Shown here: piece by piece, positions 10,836 through 22,222 of the stretch
Layout of the letters: each line of letters opens with the position of its first letter
How positions within the stretch are numbered: position 1 is the first letter of the stretch
NCBI RefSeq assembly: GCF_024498215.1
Contig: NZ_CP101806.1
Coordinates: 434,001 to 498,000 of the forward strand
Reading direction: 5' to 3'
DNA from: Mycoplasmopsis caviae
Lineage (GTDB): Bacteria > Bacillota_I > Bacilli_A > Mycoplasmatales > Metamycoplasmataceae
DNA length: 64,000 nucleotides
The notes under the pieces: generated by a model
Seen by the model: only the letters and a program-made list of their open reading frames with translations
What the model was told of the DNA's origin: nothing
Databases searched by the model: none
Translations under genes and position numbers: made by a program

Positions 10836-12446
10836 CTATAAAGTCATTTCTTTTAAGAATTCGATAATTGTTTGATAAACAGTATCTAATTGCTCATATA
10901 ATTTTTTGCCAATGTACTTATCTGTCCACTCGAGTGTATCTAGATCGCTATGTCAAATATTACCTCTTAGCAGGATCTTGTCTTCTGCTAAATTTGGTTC
11001 ATAAACATCAATATCTGTGTTTGGATATTTCTTCTTTTCAATTAACAATTTTTCTTTATCTGCTGGATCGACAGTTTCCCAAAAAGCCTTATTTATAGTC
11101 ATTGAATAACCATCATATTCACCTGTGCTTGATAAAATATGGAAGTTTGTTGCTTCAATATTAGCATTTGGAATATTTGCAACAATCCCGAATGCAGCAT
11201 GATCTGATCAATCGCCTGTTTCACCAACATCGAAACCTTGGCCTTGCTGATTAACAAGAGGCATTTTTGGATGAATATTTAACAATTCTTTGTCACTATT
11301 TAATTTTGCTGCTCTTTTTTTAGAAACTTCTGCAAATTTATCTCTTAATTTAGGATCTGTATTTCCACCATTACTAGGTTTCCTTGAATGAACATAAAGA
11401 ATATCTCCACCTGCAACAGTATCAATATTTAATGCGCCTATTGATGATTTTTGTAGATTGCTGTCTTTTAAAAATTGATGAACAAATGCAAAGGTTCCAA
11501 AGACACCAACTTCTTCTGCATCAGCGAAAAGAATGTGTAATCTGCACTTAAGCAGTTTTTGATTTTCAACTTTTGAAAAGAATTTTAGCAAACTCAAATT
11601 TGTTCCAACGCTTGTTCCGTTATCTGTTGCTCCTCATGAAGCTTTTTTTGGTCCTTCTGCTGTTGAGTCATAGTGTGAAACAATGAAAAAATCTTTAATT
11701 TTTGCTGGATCGCTTGTAATGGATGAATCAGTCGGGTTTATTGTTACACAGATATTGGTCCCAATATTATTTGCACCGATTGTTCCATTAATTCTATCAA
11801 CACCATTTCATAAAAATCCTTGGCTAATAAAACCATTTTCCAAAAGTTTATTTGCTAAAGCGTTGTTGTCCTTTGAAAAAGTTATACCCTCAGCAATCGA
11901 TTTTTCTTTCCCGTTAACTTCTATTGTCGTTTGACTTCCAACTTGTTCAAAGAAACTTTGACCTTGGTTCTCAATATTATAGAAGTCAACTTTTCTACCA
12001 TTAACATCTTTTTCTTCAATAGTAACTTTAAGTTTTTGAGGATATATGACTTCTGGATTATTATTTTTATAGCCCATATCTTCAATAGTTTTCTTTAAAT
12101 ATTGATATGCATGCAGAGAACCATAATTAACTTTTGATGGAGTTACTTGGATACCAAGATTATTGATTAACTTAGTTTTAAGTTCTGTTTCTGTAAATGT
12201 TTTGTTATTTCCTATATCTTTTAGTGAACCATCTGTTTCTAAATCTGTGGCTTTAAAGTTATTAGCATTACCTGTTCAACGTCCTTGAACGCTAGTTAAG
12301 AATTTTTTATAGAATTCTTCAACTAAAATACTTTCTTGAATATCTTTCTTAGGCAACTGCTTAGATGGACAACTAGTTGAAACCCCAATAATTGGAACAC
12401 AGCCAGTTAAAAGACTTCCTAACAAAATAATATTTCTTTTTTTCAT
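10836..12446 (-). CDS. M28-family zinc peptidase lipoprotein
   Basis: 536 residues. MKKRNIILLGSLLTGC is a signal peptide; a lipobox Cys is at residue 16 or, a little further on, in GVSTSC. The C-terminal half is an M28 (aminopeptidase) domain with all five expected metal ligands visible: His in FIVSHYDS, Asp in GATDNGTS, the Glu pair in DAEEVGVFG, Asp in LNIDTVAGG and His in WSDHAAFG. It would be anchored outside the cell and trim peptides, supplying amino acids such as arginine. The exact substrate is unknown. It lies upstream of the nuclease-like lipoprotein on the same strand but has its own terminator. Confidence 0.85.
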
Positions 12447-12604
12447 ATGATTAACCTTTTCTATATATGTTCTTTTTTGCCATATATAATAATTATAATC
12501 TTTTAATAATGCACTTTTGTGCTACATATATTACGTGTGTTAAAAATTCGAATTTTTTTAACCAATTATGTAGTATTTAATAATATTAAAAAAACAAAAT
12601 TGTA

Positions 12605-12610
12605 TATAAT
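12605..12610 (+). promoter_or_regulatory. -10 box for the YitT-family gene, probably leaderless
   Basis: TATAAT lies only 7 bases before the ATG at 12618, so transcription would start at or next to the start codon. No ribosome site is visible. Confidence 0.5.
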
Positions 12611-12617
12611 TAACACT

Positions 12618-13868
12618 ATGAAAAGTAGCAGAGAAAACAATGATTTTAATGTTGATAAATTAGATATTAACGAAAATACTTGTGATGATTTTGAATCAAA
12701 GGACGAGAATGTTGAAAAAAACGATGAAAAATCGCTTGATAATCTTGAATTAGTTCGCGACAATTATGATAAGGATAATCCTAATTGCAAATCAGCAAAA
12801 AAACGTCTAACAAAATTGTATGCTAGGCGTCTAATGTTCATATTTTTATCAGCATTAATATTTAATTTTGGTGTTCAAGTGTTCTTAAATAGGGGAGAAA
12901 CAATACCAAGTGGTCTTAGTGGAATACCTCAGTTAATTACACTTTCTCATCCAATAACAAAACCATATTTTGCTCTTATTTATTTAGGATGTAATTTACC
13001 CTTATTGCTTGGTTTTGGATTTAAAATTAAGAAAAGTTTTTCAATATTAACCACTTTCTTTATGTTGTTTCAAATCGTGACTAACTTTATTCTGGTTTCG
13101 ATACCAATTGGTAAAATAACACCAGATCAGACAAAGTATATTATTGACTGACTACATGAGAATATAAATTTTGCACCAGGCTGAACTAAGGTTATTAATG
13201 TAGGTGGGAAGAATTTAGAGAATCCAAATACATGGCCAATATTTATTTACGGTGCAATTGGTTCAGCATGTGTTGCAATGGGGATTGTGATTGCTTGAAA
13301 AAATGGTGGCTCAACAGGTGGAACTGACATTATTGCTTATTATTTTTCAACTAAAAAACAAATGAGTATTGGTAATATTTTAAGTATTATTTCAGTTGCT
13401 ACTACACTAACATTTTTAATAATTTTTGGTTTTGTTCAACCACATAATAATTATGCAACAATAGATTATGTTAATAATACTCAAATATATAAAGATTCTG
13501 GAATAAGAACTGTTTTTGGAATGAGAGAATTTACAACATTCTTCTATATATTTATTGTTAATATCTTAATTAATTTAACATATCCTAAATATAAGAAAGT
13601 TTCGCTAGAAATTTCGAGTGTAACATATCCATCATCTGTTTTAACCTACTTTAGAAAAATTAACTACTGACATGCTTACACCATTAGTGAAGGCACAAGT
13701 GGTTACACTGGCAAAAAGACTTATACAGTAGTAACAACAATGTTACTTTTAGAAACACGCAGTATTATTAGAGATCTTAAAGCACTAGATCCAAAACTAT
13801 GAATTTCTATTAAACCAGTTGTTAGTGTTTCAGGCGACTTTAACACCAAATATATTGATAGTAAATAG
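12618..13868 (+). CDS. YitT-family membrane protein with an acidic N-terminal tail
   Basis: 416 residues. The first about 65 are hydrophilic and acidic (DDFESKDENVEKNDEKS), which is unusual for the family. Membrane segments follow, starting at RRLMFIFLSALIFNFG, with the family-typical GLSGIPQL and NGGSTGGTDIIAYYFS loops, then a C-terminal soluble domain (TVVTTMLLLETRSIIRDL) matching the DUF2179-type end of YitT proteins. Function of the family is not firmly known. ATG 12618 was chosen over an upstream in-frame TTG because a -10 box sits directly before it. Confidence 0.8.
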
Positions 13869-13871
13869 AAA

Positions 13872-13903
13872 AAAATGAACTTTTCCAATAAAGTTCATTT
13901 TTA
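13872..13903. terminator. Terminator after the YitT-family gene
   Basis: AAAATGAACTTT (13872-13883) pairs with AAAGTTCATTTT (13890-13901), followed by T. A copy of the 11-mer CTATAAAACAG lies just beyond at 13912-13922, between two convergent genes. Confidence 0.8.
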
Positions 13904-13966
13904 TAATTAACCTATAAAACAGGACTTTTAGGCAAAAAACCAAAGCAACTATGTTTTAATTATTAT

Positions 13967-15520
13967 TTATTTGATTTCATTAATAATTTTTACAAAATTA
14001 TCAAATTTTGATTGTGCCTCTTCGTTAGTTTTGCCGAAAGCAAAAACATAAAATTTAATTTTTGGTTCAGTTCCAGATGGTCTTAAAGCAAGTCATGAAT
14101 CATCATTTTTAAACGTGATTTTAATCATATTTGATTTTGTGAAGTCATTTTTTTGATTAAAATCTTCAACTATTTTGTTACTTATGTTTAAATTAATAAA
14201 TTTATTTTGAATATCACTTAGTGAAGTGTTTTCATCTGTCATAATTTCAACATTTCCACTAACAATATAACCATTTTCTTTGTAAATTGAATTTAAAACA
14301 TCAACTATGCTTTTACCTTGTGCTTTGTATTCAGCAGCAATTTTAGTCAAAATTGCAACTGATTGAATTGCATCTTTGTCTCTTGCAAGACTTTCATCAA
14401 TAAGTGAGCCATAACTTTCTTCAAAAGCAAACAAACAGTTTTGAGATTTTTTAATCTCATCATTTATAATCATTCCAATTCACTTAAAACCTGTAGGAAC
14501 TTCATAAACATTAATATTATTTTTTCTTGCAAGTATTGCTGGCATATTCGATGATACATAAGAATAAACCATATATTTATTTTCTAATGATAGTCTGCCT
14601 GCTTTTTTAATAAGATAATCGAAAACAATTGTTGCTGTTTCATTTCCATTCAATCTCACATATTCACCATTATGCTTAACTGCCAAGCCAACTCTATCAC
14701 TATCTGGATCAGTAACTAAAATAATGTCTGTGTTATATTTCTGAGAAATTTTTATTGATTTGTTATATGTTTTTTCAATTTCTGGGTTTGGATATTTGCA
14801 GTGTCTAAATGATGTGCTTGGGTACATTTGACTTTTAACATAATGAACATTTGACAAATTCATATTATATTTTTTTGCAAATTGTTCAAAGATGTCCACA
14901 ACAAATTTTCGACCTGTTCCATGTAGTGGAGAATAAACAAGTGAAATATTTGACAGGTCTACATCACCACCTATCTTAACAATTTTGCTAATGTATTCGT
15001 CGTAAAGTTTTTTTGAATAAAATTTGTGATTACTTATATCTCTTAAAGCAATTTCTTTTTTTGGCACTTTAAGGTTTTCATCATATTTTGAATAATCATC
15101 AAAGTAAGAACTAATTTGCTCAATTTCATCTGGCAAGCATTGACTACCCATATTGTTATAAAGTTTAATACCATTATATTCAGCTGGATTATGACTAGCA
15201 GTTATATTAATTCCACCTTGAGCTTTTTCTTTTAAAATTGCAAAACTAACAAAAGGTGTTGGTGTTAAATATAGTGGAAAAATAACTTTGATATCATATT
15301 TGCTTAAAATTTGAGCACTTAGTGTAGCAAAACTTGATGACATTTTACGATTATCGCGGCCAATAACTACTGTAATTGGATTTACATTTTGATATTTATT
15401 CTTTAAGTACTTTGCAAAACCATGTACAACACGTTGCACGTGTGCAACGTTTAGGTGATCTTCGCCAGAACCTAATATTCCTCTGATTCCAGCAGTTCCA
15501 AATTCTAATTTATTACTCAT
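13967..15520 (-). CDS. Phosphoglucomutase/phosphomannomutase (alpha-D-phosphohexomutase)
   Basis: 517 residues. The four family landmarks are in order: GTAGIRGILG near residue 8, the phosphoserine loop TASHNPAEYNGIK near 110, the metal-binding DPDSDRVG near 270, and the phosphate-binding RPSGTEPKIKFY near the C-terminus. It interconverts 1- and 6-phosphohexoses; in mycoplasmas the same protein often serves glucose, mannose and pentose phosphates, so the substrate is left open. On the minus strand a -10 box (TATTAT, 15532-15527) lies 6 bases before the ATG with no ribosome site, implying a leaderless message. Confidence 0.92.
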
Positions 15521-15526
15521 ACATTA

Positions 15527-15563
15527 ATAATATATTAACAATAAAAAAATTTGAATATATAAT
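15527..15563. promoter_or_regulatory. Divergent pair of -10 boxes in a 51-base gap
   Basis: TATTAT (15532-15527, minus) serves the phosphohexomutase and TATAAT (15558-15563, plus) serves the ECF gene. Each lies 6-8 bases from its ATG, so both mRNAs would be leaderless. Confidence 0.45.
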
Positions 15564-15571
15564 AGAAAATA

Positions 15572-16501
15572 ATGAAAAATAATGAAAAAACTATCATACC
15601 TAGCAATGATAATGTGCAAAAACCTTTTGATCAATTGTCATTTAGCCAGAAATTTAAGCAACATTTTGCTAAATCATTCAGATTTAGTGTTTTAGATGTT
15701 GCTCTTGCTGGTCTTCTATTATCGTTTCACTTTGTAACAGTTATGGTTTCAAGATTTACAATTCTTAAGGTTTTCCCCCTTGAAATTGAAGTAATTTTTT
15801 TTATATTATATGGGATATTTTTTGGTCCGTTTAAAGGTTCACTCATTGCAATTTTATCAGATACTTTTGTAATGCTTATGACTGGAACAATTGGAACCTG
15901 ATATTATCTATATGCATTAATTCCTGTTGGAATATGTATATTAAGTTCACTATATTACTTTTTTTATCGTGCTTCATATTTGTTTAAAATTATTTTTCCT
16001 CTTTTGATTATTTCAATGGGTTTTATTTTGCTCTTTTATACTGTGGTAACAAACTCAAGTTCAGCTGGTTACCATTATAAAGGTCGGAACAAACCACAAT
16101 ATTTACCTAAGAAAATTGTTTTAGCGATGTTGCTAGTATATTTTAATTTTAGTGTCGTAGCATTTGTTATCATATTTTTTCAATTACTTTTTGCCAAAGG
16201 TAAAATTGTTAAAGAAAAGTGATTTAATTATTTATTTGTCTTTAGTATTATTAGTTTTATTATGATAATTTTTCGTTGACTAATTGGACCTTTTGTTTAT
16301 ATTAAATATTATAACTACATTAATGGTGGTAAGAGAACATTGAATTATTTTGGTACAGATTATTATTTAGTTAAGATACCAATTTTAATTAAAAGTATTT
16401 TTACTATTCCAATTTATTCACTAATAATGAGCCCAATTTTTTCAGTAACAATTTATTTAAGAAATAAATTTTTAGAAAATAATAATAAAATTTCTTATTA
16501 A
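15572..16501 (+). CDS. ECF transporter substrate-binding (S) component
   Basis: 309 residues, hydrophobic after a polar N-terminal stretch of about 35. The segment VLDVALAGLLLSFHFVTVMV followed by EIEVIFFILYGIFFGPFKG and LIAILSDTFVMLMTGTIG is typical of ECF S proteins (first helix, then the G-P-x-x-G loop and an Asp in helix 4). S components capture a vitamin or similar ligand and use a shared EcfA-EcfA'-EcfT module, not encoded in this window. The ligand cannot be told; a FolT-like protein is one possibility. The C-terminal third is longer than in standard S components. Confidence 0.7.
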
Positions 16502-16514
16502 AATTTAAGATTTT

Positions 16515-16559
16515 AAAAATTCCTAAAAGAACTATAAAAAAGTCCTTTTAGGAATTTTT
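16515..16559. terminator. Bidirectional terminator between convergent genes
   Basis: AAAAATTCCTAAAAG (16515-16529) pairs with CTTTTAGGAATTTTT (16545-16559), a 15-bp stem serving both the ECF gene and the Nudix gene. The loop holds CTATAAAAAAG, a degenerate version of the 11-mer. Confidence 0.85.
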
Positions 16560-16563
16560 CTAA

Positions 16564-16992
16564 TTATCTATTTTGACTTGATAAGTATTCTTTCAATTTA
16601 CTGTACATAAAGACTAAAATTTTCTTTTGACTATAATAAACAAATTTATTTTTAGCTCTTGAAATTGGATAATACTTAACTTTAAGTACCTCACTTTCTT
16701 GCTTAATAGGTTCTTTGTCATCAAGTTGAATAGCAAGAAAGTAAACATCTTCTTTTAAATTACCATTTTGTAAAGTATAGTGATCACTGATTCTATTCTC
16801 AGAAAAATATTTAAAATTATTCAAATTGACTTCTTCACTTGTTTCTCTAAGTGCAGTTTCAATTTCATTTTCATTACCTTCAACATGACCTTTTGCAAAA
16901 CTTCAAACATTATTAGTTTGCTTTAAAATTAAAACCTTTCAACCTTTTTTAAATTTTCTAAAAATAACAAGACCGCAAGATTTTTCGCTCAT
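16564..16992 (-). CDS. Nudix hydrolase (MutT/Ap4A hydrolase type)
   Basis: 142 residues. The Nudix box is at about residues 36-58: GHVEGNE then RETSEEVNL, matching Gx5Ex7REUxEExGU except that the last Gly is Asn. The N-terminal SCGLVIFRKF and the SFAKGHVE lead-in resemble bacterial diadenosine polyphosphate hydrolases. It would cleave a nucleoside diphosphate linked to another group, as house-cleaning; substrate not certain. It starts at ATG 16992 with GAGG about 9 bases upstream. Confidence 0.85.
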
Positions 16993-17113
16993 AATATGTA
17001 CCTCAAAACTAATTATACAATAGTTTACTGGTTTTTAAAAATAGTGTCAATATTTAGATAAAAAATATATAATAAATAAACTATTAATTATTATTAATAA
17101 ATAAGGAGGAATA

Positions 17114-18895
17114 ATGTTTAAATTAATTAAAATGTTACCATCAAAAATTAAATTATCATTCATTCTTGGTGCATTTCTTGTTTTTGTCAATGTTATTTTT
17201 TCTTTACTTTTGCCCAATATTATCTCGCAATATATCAAGCTTTTATTTGTTGATGATTATTCAAAAGAAGTATCCCTTTCATTCTTTGATGGACGTTGAA
17301 TTGTAAGAGGAATTTGTCGAGACTTAATTAAATATTTAAGTATTGCAGTAGTAGTTCAAACACTTTCACAAGCAATTTTGTCCTTTAGTTCATTTATAAC
17401 TATTGTATGAGCTGCTGAAAAAAGTAGTAGATTCTTTAGAAATTCACTTTTTACTAAGATTCAAAAATTTTCACTTAAAAATATAGCCGATCTTAAAGCA
17501 GAAAGTATTATTACTAGAGTTTCGAACGATGTTGCAATCTTTTGAGAATTCTTAGTTAATGGAACTAGTGTTTTAATTAAAGGGTTCTTTTTAGCACTAG
17601 GTGGTGTTACCTTAGCAATTTTAAATGATGCAAAGATGTCGCTAAGCATTTTGGCAATTATACCTATTATCTTTATAATGGTTTTAATCATTGGTTTAAC
17701 TACTAACCCACTTTTAAAGAAAACTCAAAGTGTTGTTGAAGAAATTACAAAAGCAACTGATGAAAATATTTTAGGGACAAGAGTTATTAAAACCTTTAAC
17801 CTTGAAGAAAGCAGAAAACTTCACTTCAATGAATATAACAATAGATGATACAAAGTTCAATTAAAAACAAATCTTATTTTTGCTTTTGGTGTCCCAGTTT
17901 TCTTTGCTTCAATTAACTTACTAATTATTGGAATATATGCTTTTGCTGGTAATGAAATGTACAAAGAAGTTGCAACAAGTGACTCACTTGTTAAAGTTAA
18001 TATTTTTATTGAATACTTATTTTCAATTAGTTTTGGTCTAATTATGACTGTTCAATTTTTAACTTCAATGTTTAGAGCAAAAGTTTCTGCTAGCAGAATG
18101 AATGAAATTTTAGAAACAAAAGTTGACCCTTTATATGTAGATGAGGGCAAAAAAGTTGTTGACAATTTTGATCTTGATGTTAATAACCTTTCATTTCGAT
18201 ACTATGAAACCAGTCCAACTTATTCACTTATTAATGTTAATGTTAAACTACCTTACAAACAAAGCTTAGGAATTATTGGCCCAACAGGTAGTGGTAAAAG
18301 CACTTTTATAAATTTATTGTTAAATAACTATATTTACAATGAGGGTTCAATTAAAATTGGTGGACATGAAGTTAGTCAAATCAATACTAAAAACTTACAT
18401 CAAACTGTTGGTGTTGTTTATCAAGAAGCACTATTATACACTGGAACCATCAGATCTAATTTACTATGAGCCAAGCCAGATGCTAGTGAGCAAGAAATGT
18501 ATGAAGCTCTTAAAAATGCATGTGCTTATGATTTTGTCTCAAAATTTGAAGATGGCTTAGATCATAAAGTAACACAAGGTGCTAAAAATTTAAGTGGTGG
18601 TCAAAAGCAAAGAATTTCCATTGCTCGTAGTTTATTAAGAAAACCTAAGATTTTAATTTTAGATGACTCAACTAGTGCCTTAGATAATATTACAACTCGT
18701 AAAGTTATTGAAAATGTAAAAAATAATTATGATTGTTCAACAATAATAATTAGCCAAAAAATTGGTGCAATTAAAAATGCAGACAATATTATGGTTCTAA
18801 CTAATGGAGCCATAATGGATCAAGGTAAGCATGCACAATTAGTCAAGTCTTGCGAATTTTATAAAAAAATTTATGAAACACAACTAGAACAATAA
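17114..18895 (+). CDS. ABC exporter half-transporter, subunit with degenerate ATPase site
   Basis: 593 residues: an exporter-type membrane domain (about 1-330) followed by a nucleotide-binding domain. Walker A is GPTGSGKST and the signature is LSGGQKQR, both normal. Walker B reads ILILDDSTS, with Asp in place of the catalytic Glu, and the switch position reads IISQK where His is usual. These changes match the non-hydrolysing half of heterodimeric exporters. Its partner is the next gene, 17 bases downstream. The ribosome site is AAGGAGGAATA. The pair probably exports a drug, lipid or peptide; the substrate is unknown. Confidence 0.9.
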
Positions 18896-18912
18896 GAAAG
18901 GAGATAAGTGTA

Positions 18913-20748
18913 ATGTCAAAAAAACAAAATGACAAAAGAACATCATCATGAAAACTATTTACAAAAGTCTACAGTTTTCTAGATAAAAAAGACAAAAAAC
19001 TAGTTATTATTGGCAGCATAATTTCTTTTCTTAATGCACTTTTTTATGTTTCAGGGACAACTTTAACAGGTGTTATAATTAGCTTGTTTTTTAATCAAAA
19101 AATGTTTGATACAAGCGGAAAAGTGATACCAGGTTCTTTTGATGTTAAAAAATTTATTATTTGAAACACATTTCTAGCTCTTTGCTTTATATTTTATGCC
19201 ACTGTGCGACTAATACAAAGTAGAATACTTATTTCAGTAGCTTATAAAGCTGCATCAAAAATGCGTAAAATAGCTATGGAAAAATTAATTGATATGCCAA
19301 TTAGTTTTTATGATAAAGAAAAAAGTGGTGATTTAATCTCAGTTTTAGTTAATGATATCAACAACTTAGCTAACTCACTTGTTCAAATGTTTAATGAAAC
19401 CTTAAGTAATATTTTTAATGTTCTTGTTTCAACTATGGCCATGACTTTTGTTAGTCTTACACTAACTTCTATTGTAGTTCCCTTATCAATTTTATTTTTC
19501 TCTCTGGCTTATATAATGATAAATAAAGCACAAAAAGCATATGTCAAAGTACAGCAAAATTTTGGTGACTTGAATGCTTATGTTGAGGAAATGCTAACCA
19601 ATAGCAAAATAACAAAAACATTTGATCAACAAGAAAGTGCAAAAAAAAGTTTTGAAAAAATTACAAATGATATTTACAAAAATGCATTCAAAGGTGATGT
19701 ATATATCAAACTCTTTGATCCTTGATTTATTGTTTCAACAAACCTTTTAGTTCTTTTACTTTCACTTTTTGCGATTTTATTTAACATTAATGGAGTACCA
19801 ACATTAAGTGTATTTAGTTTCTTTAAAAGACCTGATGCAGGTTTAATGATTGCATATACTTCACTACTTTGAAACTATACAGGAACACTTCAAGTTTTCT
19901 TTAATGTTATATTCTCAATACAAATTGGTCTTTCATCTACAAAACGTGTTTTTAGACTACTTGAATTAGATATGCCAACAAGTGTTAAGAACCCAATTGA
20001 ATTAAGCGATATTAAAGGTCATATTGAATTTAGAAATGTAAGTTTTAAATATGATAAAGATTCATCAAAATATCAACTAAAAAATGCAACATTCGAAGCG
20101 CTTCCAGGTCAAACTATTGCTATTGTTGGACCTACCGGTGCAGGAAAAACAACAATTATTAACTTGTTAAGCAAATTTTATGAATATGATGAGGGAGTAA
20201 TTAAAATTGATGGTGTTGATTTAGCAAAAATTACTAAGAAAAATTTAAGAAATTTAATGTCAGTTGTACTTCAAGATTCATTCATGTTTAATGAAAGCAT
20301 TATGTCTAATTTAAAGGTTGCATCAGACAAAATCACGAATCAAGAAGTTTACGAAATGGCAAGTTTAACTTCTGCACACAATTTTATTCAAAAGCTTGAA
20401 AAAGGTTATGATACAGTTATTGAAAATAGTGGCCAATGCCTAAGTCAAGGCGAGAGACAACTTCTTTCGATAACTAGAGCATTATTAGGTAAAAAGAAAG
20501 TTTTAATTCTTGATGAAGCAACAAGTAATGTTGACTCAAACACTGAACAAATAATTCAAAGAGCACTTCAAGAAGAATTAATGAAAGATCGAACATCAAT
20601 TGTTATTGCTCACCGTCTAAGTACAATTAAAAATGCAGATAAAATTTTAGTTGTTGATGATGGTCAAATCATTGAACAAGGAAACCATGAGTCGTTAATG
20701 AGGCTAAAAGGTTATTATTTCAATCTTTATGAGAATCAATTCAAATAA
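18913..20748 (+). CDS. ABC exporter half-transporter, catalytic partner
   Basis: 611 residues with a membrane domain (1-350) and an ATPase domain. Walker A GPTGAGKTT, Walker B ILDEATSNVD with the catalytic Glu, and the switch IAHRLST are intact, but the signature is LSQGERQ instead of LSGGQ. Paired with the preceding gene this gives one good ATP site (this Walker A/B with the partner's LSGGQ) and one degenerate site, the arrangement known from BmrC/BmrD-type and TM287/288-type exporters. It starts at ATG 18913 behind AAGGAGATAAG and ends at a hairpin terminator. Confidence 0.9.
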
Positions 20749-20751
20749 ACC

Positions 20752-20780
20752 AAAAAGGCTATAAAACAGCCTTTTTCTTT
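20752..20780 (+). terminator. ABC exporter terminator built around the 11-mer
   Basis: AAAAAGGCT (20752-20760) pairs with AGCCTTTTT (20768-20776), loop ATAAAAC. The dispersed 11-mer CTATAAAACAG (20759-20769) forms the loop and its closing base pairs. Confidence 0.85.
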
Positions 20781-20843
20781 TGTTTTTGTAGTTAATTTTG
20801 TACAAATTTAATCCATCAATTTTCTCTTATACTAGTCAAAAAA

Positions 20844-20872
20844 TTGACATTTATTACACTTTCTTATATAAT
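20844..20872 (+). promoter_or_regulatory. Consensus promoter for hisS-aspS
   Basis: TTGACA (20844-20849), 17 bases, TATAAT (20867-20872): a full match to the housekeeping consensus, 37 bases before the hisS ATG. It is the best -35/-10 pair noticed in the window. Confidence 0.8.
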
Positions 20873-20909
20873 AATTAATATTAATTTAATACTTAAATAG
20901 GAGTTAAAG

Positions 20910-22220
20910 ATGTTTAACAAAATTAAGGGCACAAGAGATTTTAGCCCACTTGAAAATAATGTAATTGAACTAATTAGATCAGCATTTGTTAATTATGCTA
21001 GAAATTATAATTTTCACTTAATAGAAACACCTATTATTGAATCTGCAACACTATATAAGCGTTCAGTTGCAAGTAGTGATATTGTCAAAAAAGAAATGTA
21101 TGAATTTAAGGACAAAGGCGGTAGAGATATAGCGCTAAGACCAGAGGGAACAGCAGGATTTGTTAGAGCACTTGTTGAAAATAAATGATATGCAACACTA
21201 AAAACTACTAAATTTGCTTATTATGGCCCAATGTTTCGTTATGAGCAACCCCAAAAAGGACGTTATAGACAATTTAATCAAGCTGGATTTGAAATTGTTG
21301 ATACAATAATAAACCCATATAATGATGCTGAATTAATCATTGCAGCTGCATCGCTTTTGCAATGTTTAGATGTTAAATATGTTCTTAAAATTAACTCAAT
21401 TGGTGATGAGGAAACTAGAATTAGATATCAGAGTGAATTAAAGAAATACTTTGAAAAGTACAAAGATCAACTAAATCCAATTAGCCTTGAGAGACTTGAA
21501 AACAATGTACTTAGAATTCTTGATGATAAAGAAGAAAGTAAAAAAGATTTTGTTAAAAAAGCACCTAAAATTAATAAATATTTAAGTGAAAATAGCACTA
21601 AATTTTTCAAAAAGTTAACATCAATTTTAGACTTCAATAATATTAAATACCAAGTTGACTATTCATTAGTTCGTGGCCTTGATTACTATGATGAAGTTGT
21701 CTTTGAATTTGTTTCAACATCTAGTCAATCAGGCAGCCAAAACACAGTTATTGGTGGCGGTCGATATTCAACATTAATTAAAGAGTTAGGTGGACCTCAA
21801 TTATATTCATGTGGTTGAGGTCTTGGAGTTGACCGCATTGGTGACATAATTAGTGAGGAAAATAGTGAAAATAATGAAGCAGAAAAAATTAATATTTTAG
21901 TTTCATCAACAAGTGAAAAAAACCTTGATATTTTATTTTCACTAACCAATGAATTAAGAAACTACGGTAGTAAAATTGAATTTATTAAAGAAGTTTCTAA
22001 GAGTAAAAAAATATTTGATAAAGCGCAAAAATTACAAGCCGATGTTGTAATTTTTGATGATGTAATTAATGGGCAAGAAGTCTTTGTTGCTAAAAGCCTT
22101 AGTGATAATGATCGTATAATTTTCCAATACAATGAAGATGGTTATGCAGATTTATTAGACTTTTTAGCTGAGCATAATTTGCTTAGTGATCTAGTTGCAC
22201 AGGACGAAGATGAGGAATAG
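20910..22220 (+). CDS. hisS: Histidyl-tRNA synthetase
   Basis: 436 residues, class II synthetase. Markers: IKGTRDFSP at the N-terminus, motif 2 [20 protein letters not shown] near 105, the histidine-specific [14 protein letters not shown] near 255 and motif 3 [12 protein letters not shown]-terminal anticodon-binding domain follows, ending in an acidic tail. The ribosome site is AGGAG, 7 bases before ATG 20910. The next gene, aspS, begins 2 bases after the stop, a His-Asp synthetase pair common in Firmicutes and relatives. Confidence 0.96.
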
Positions 22221-22222
22221 AA

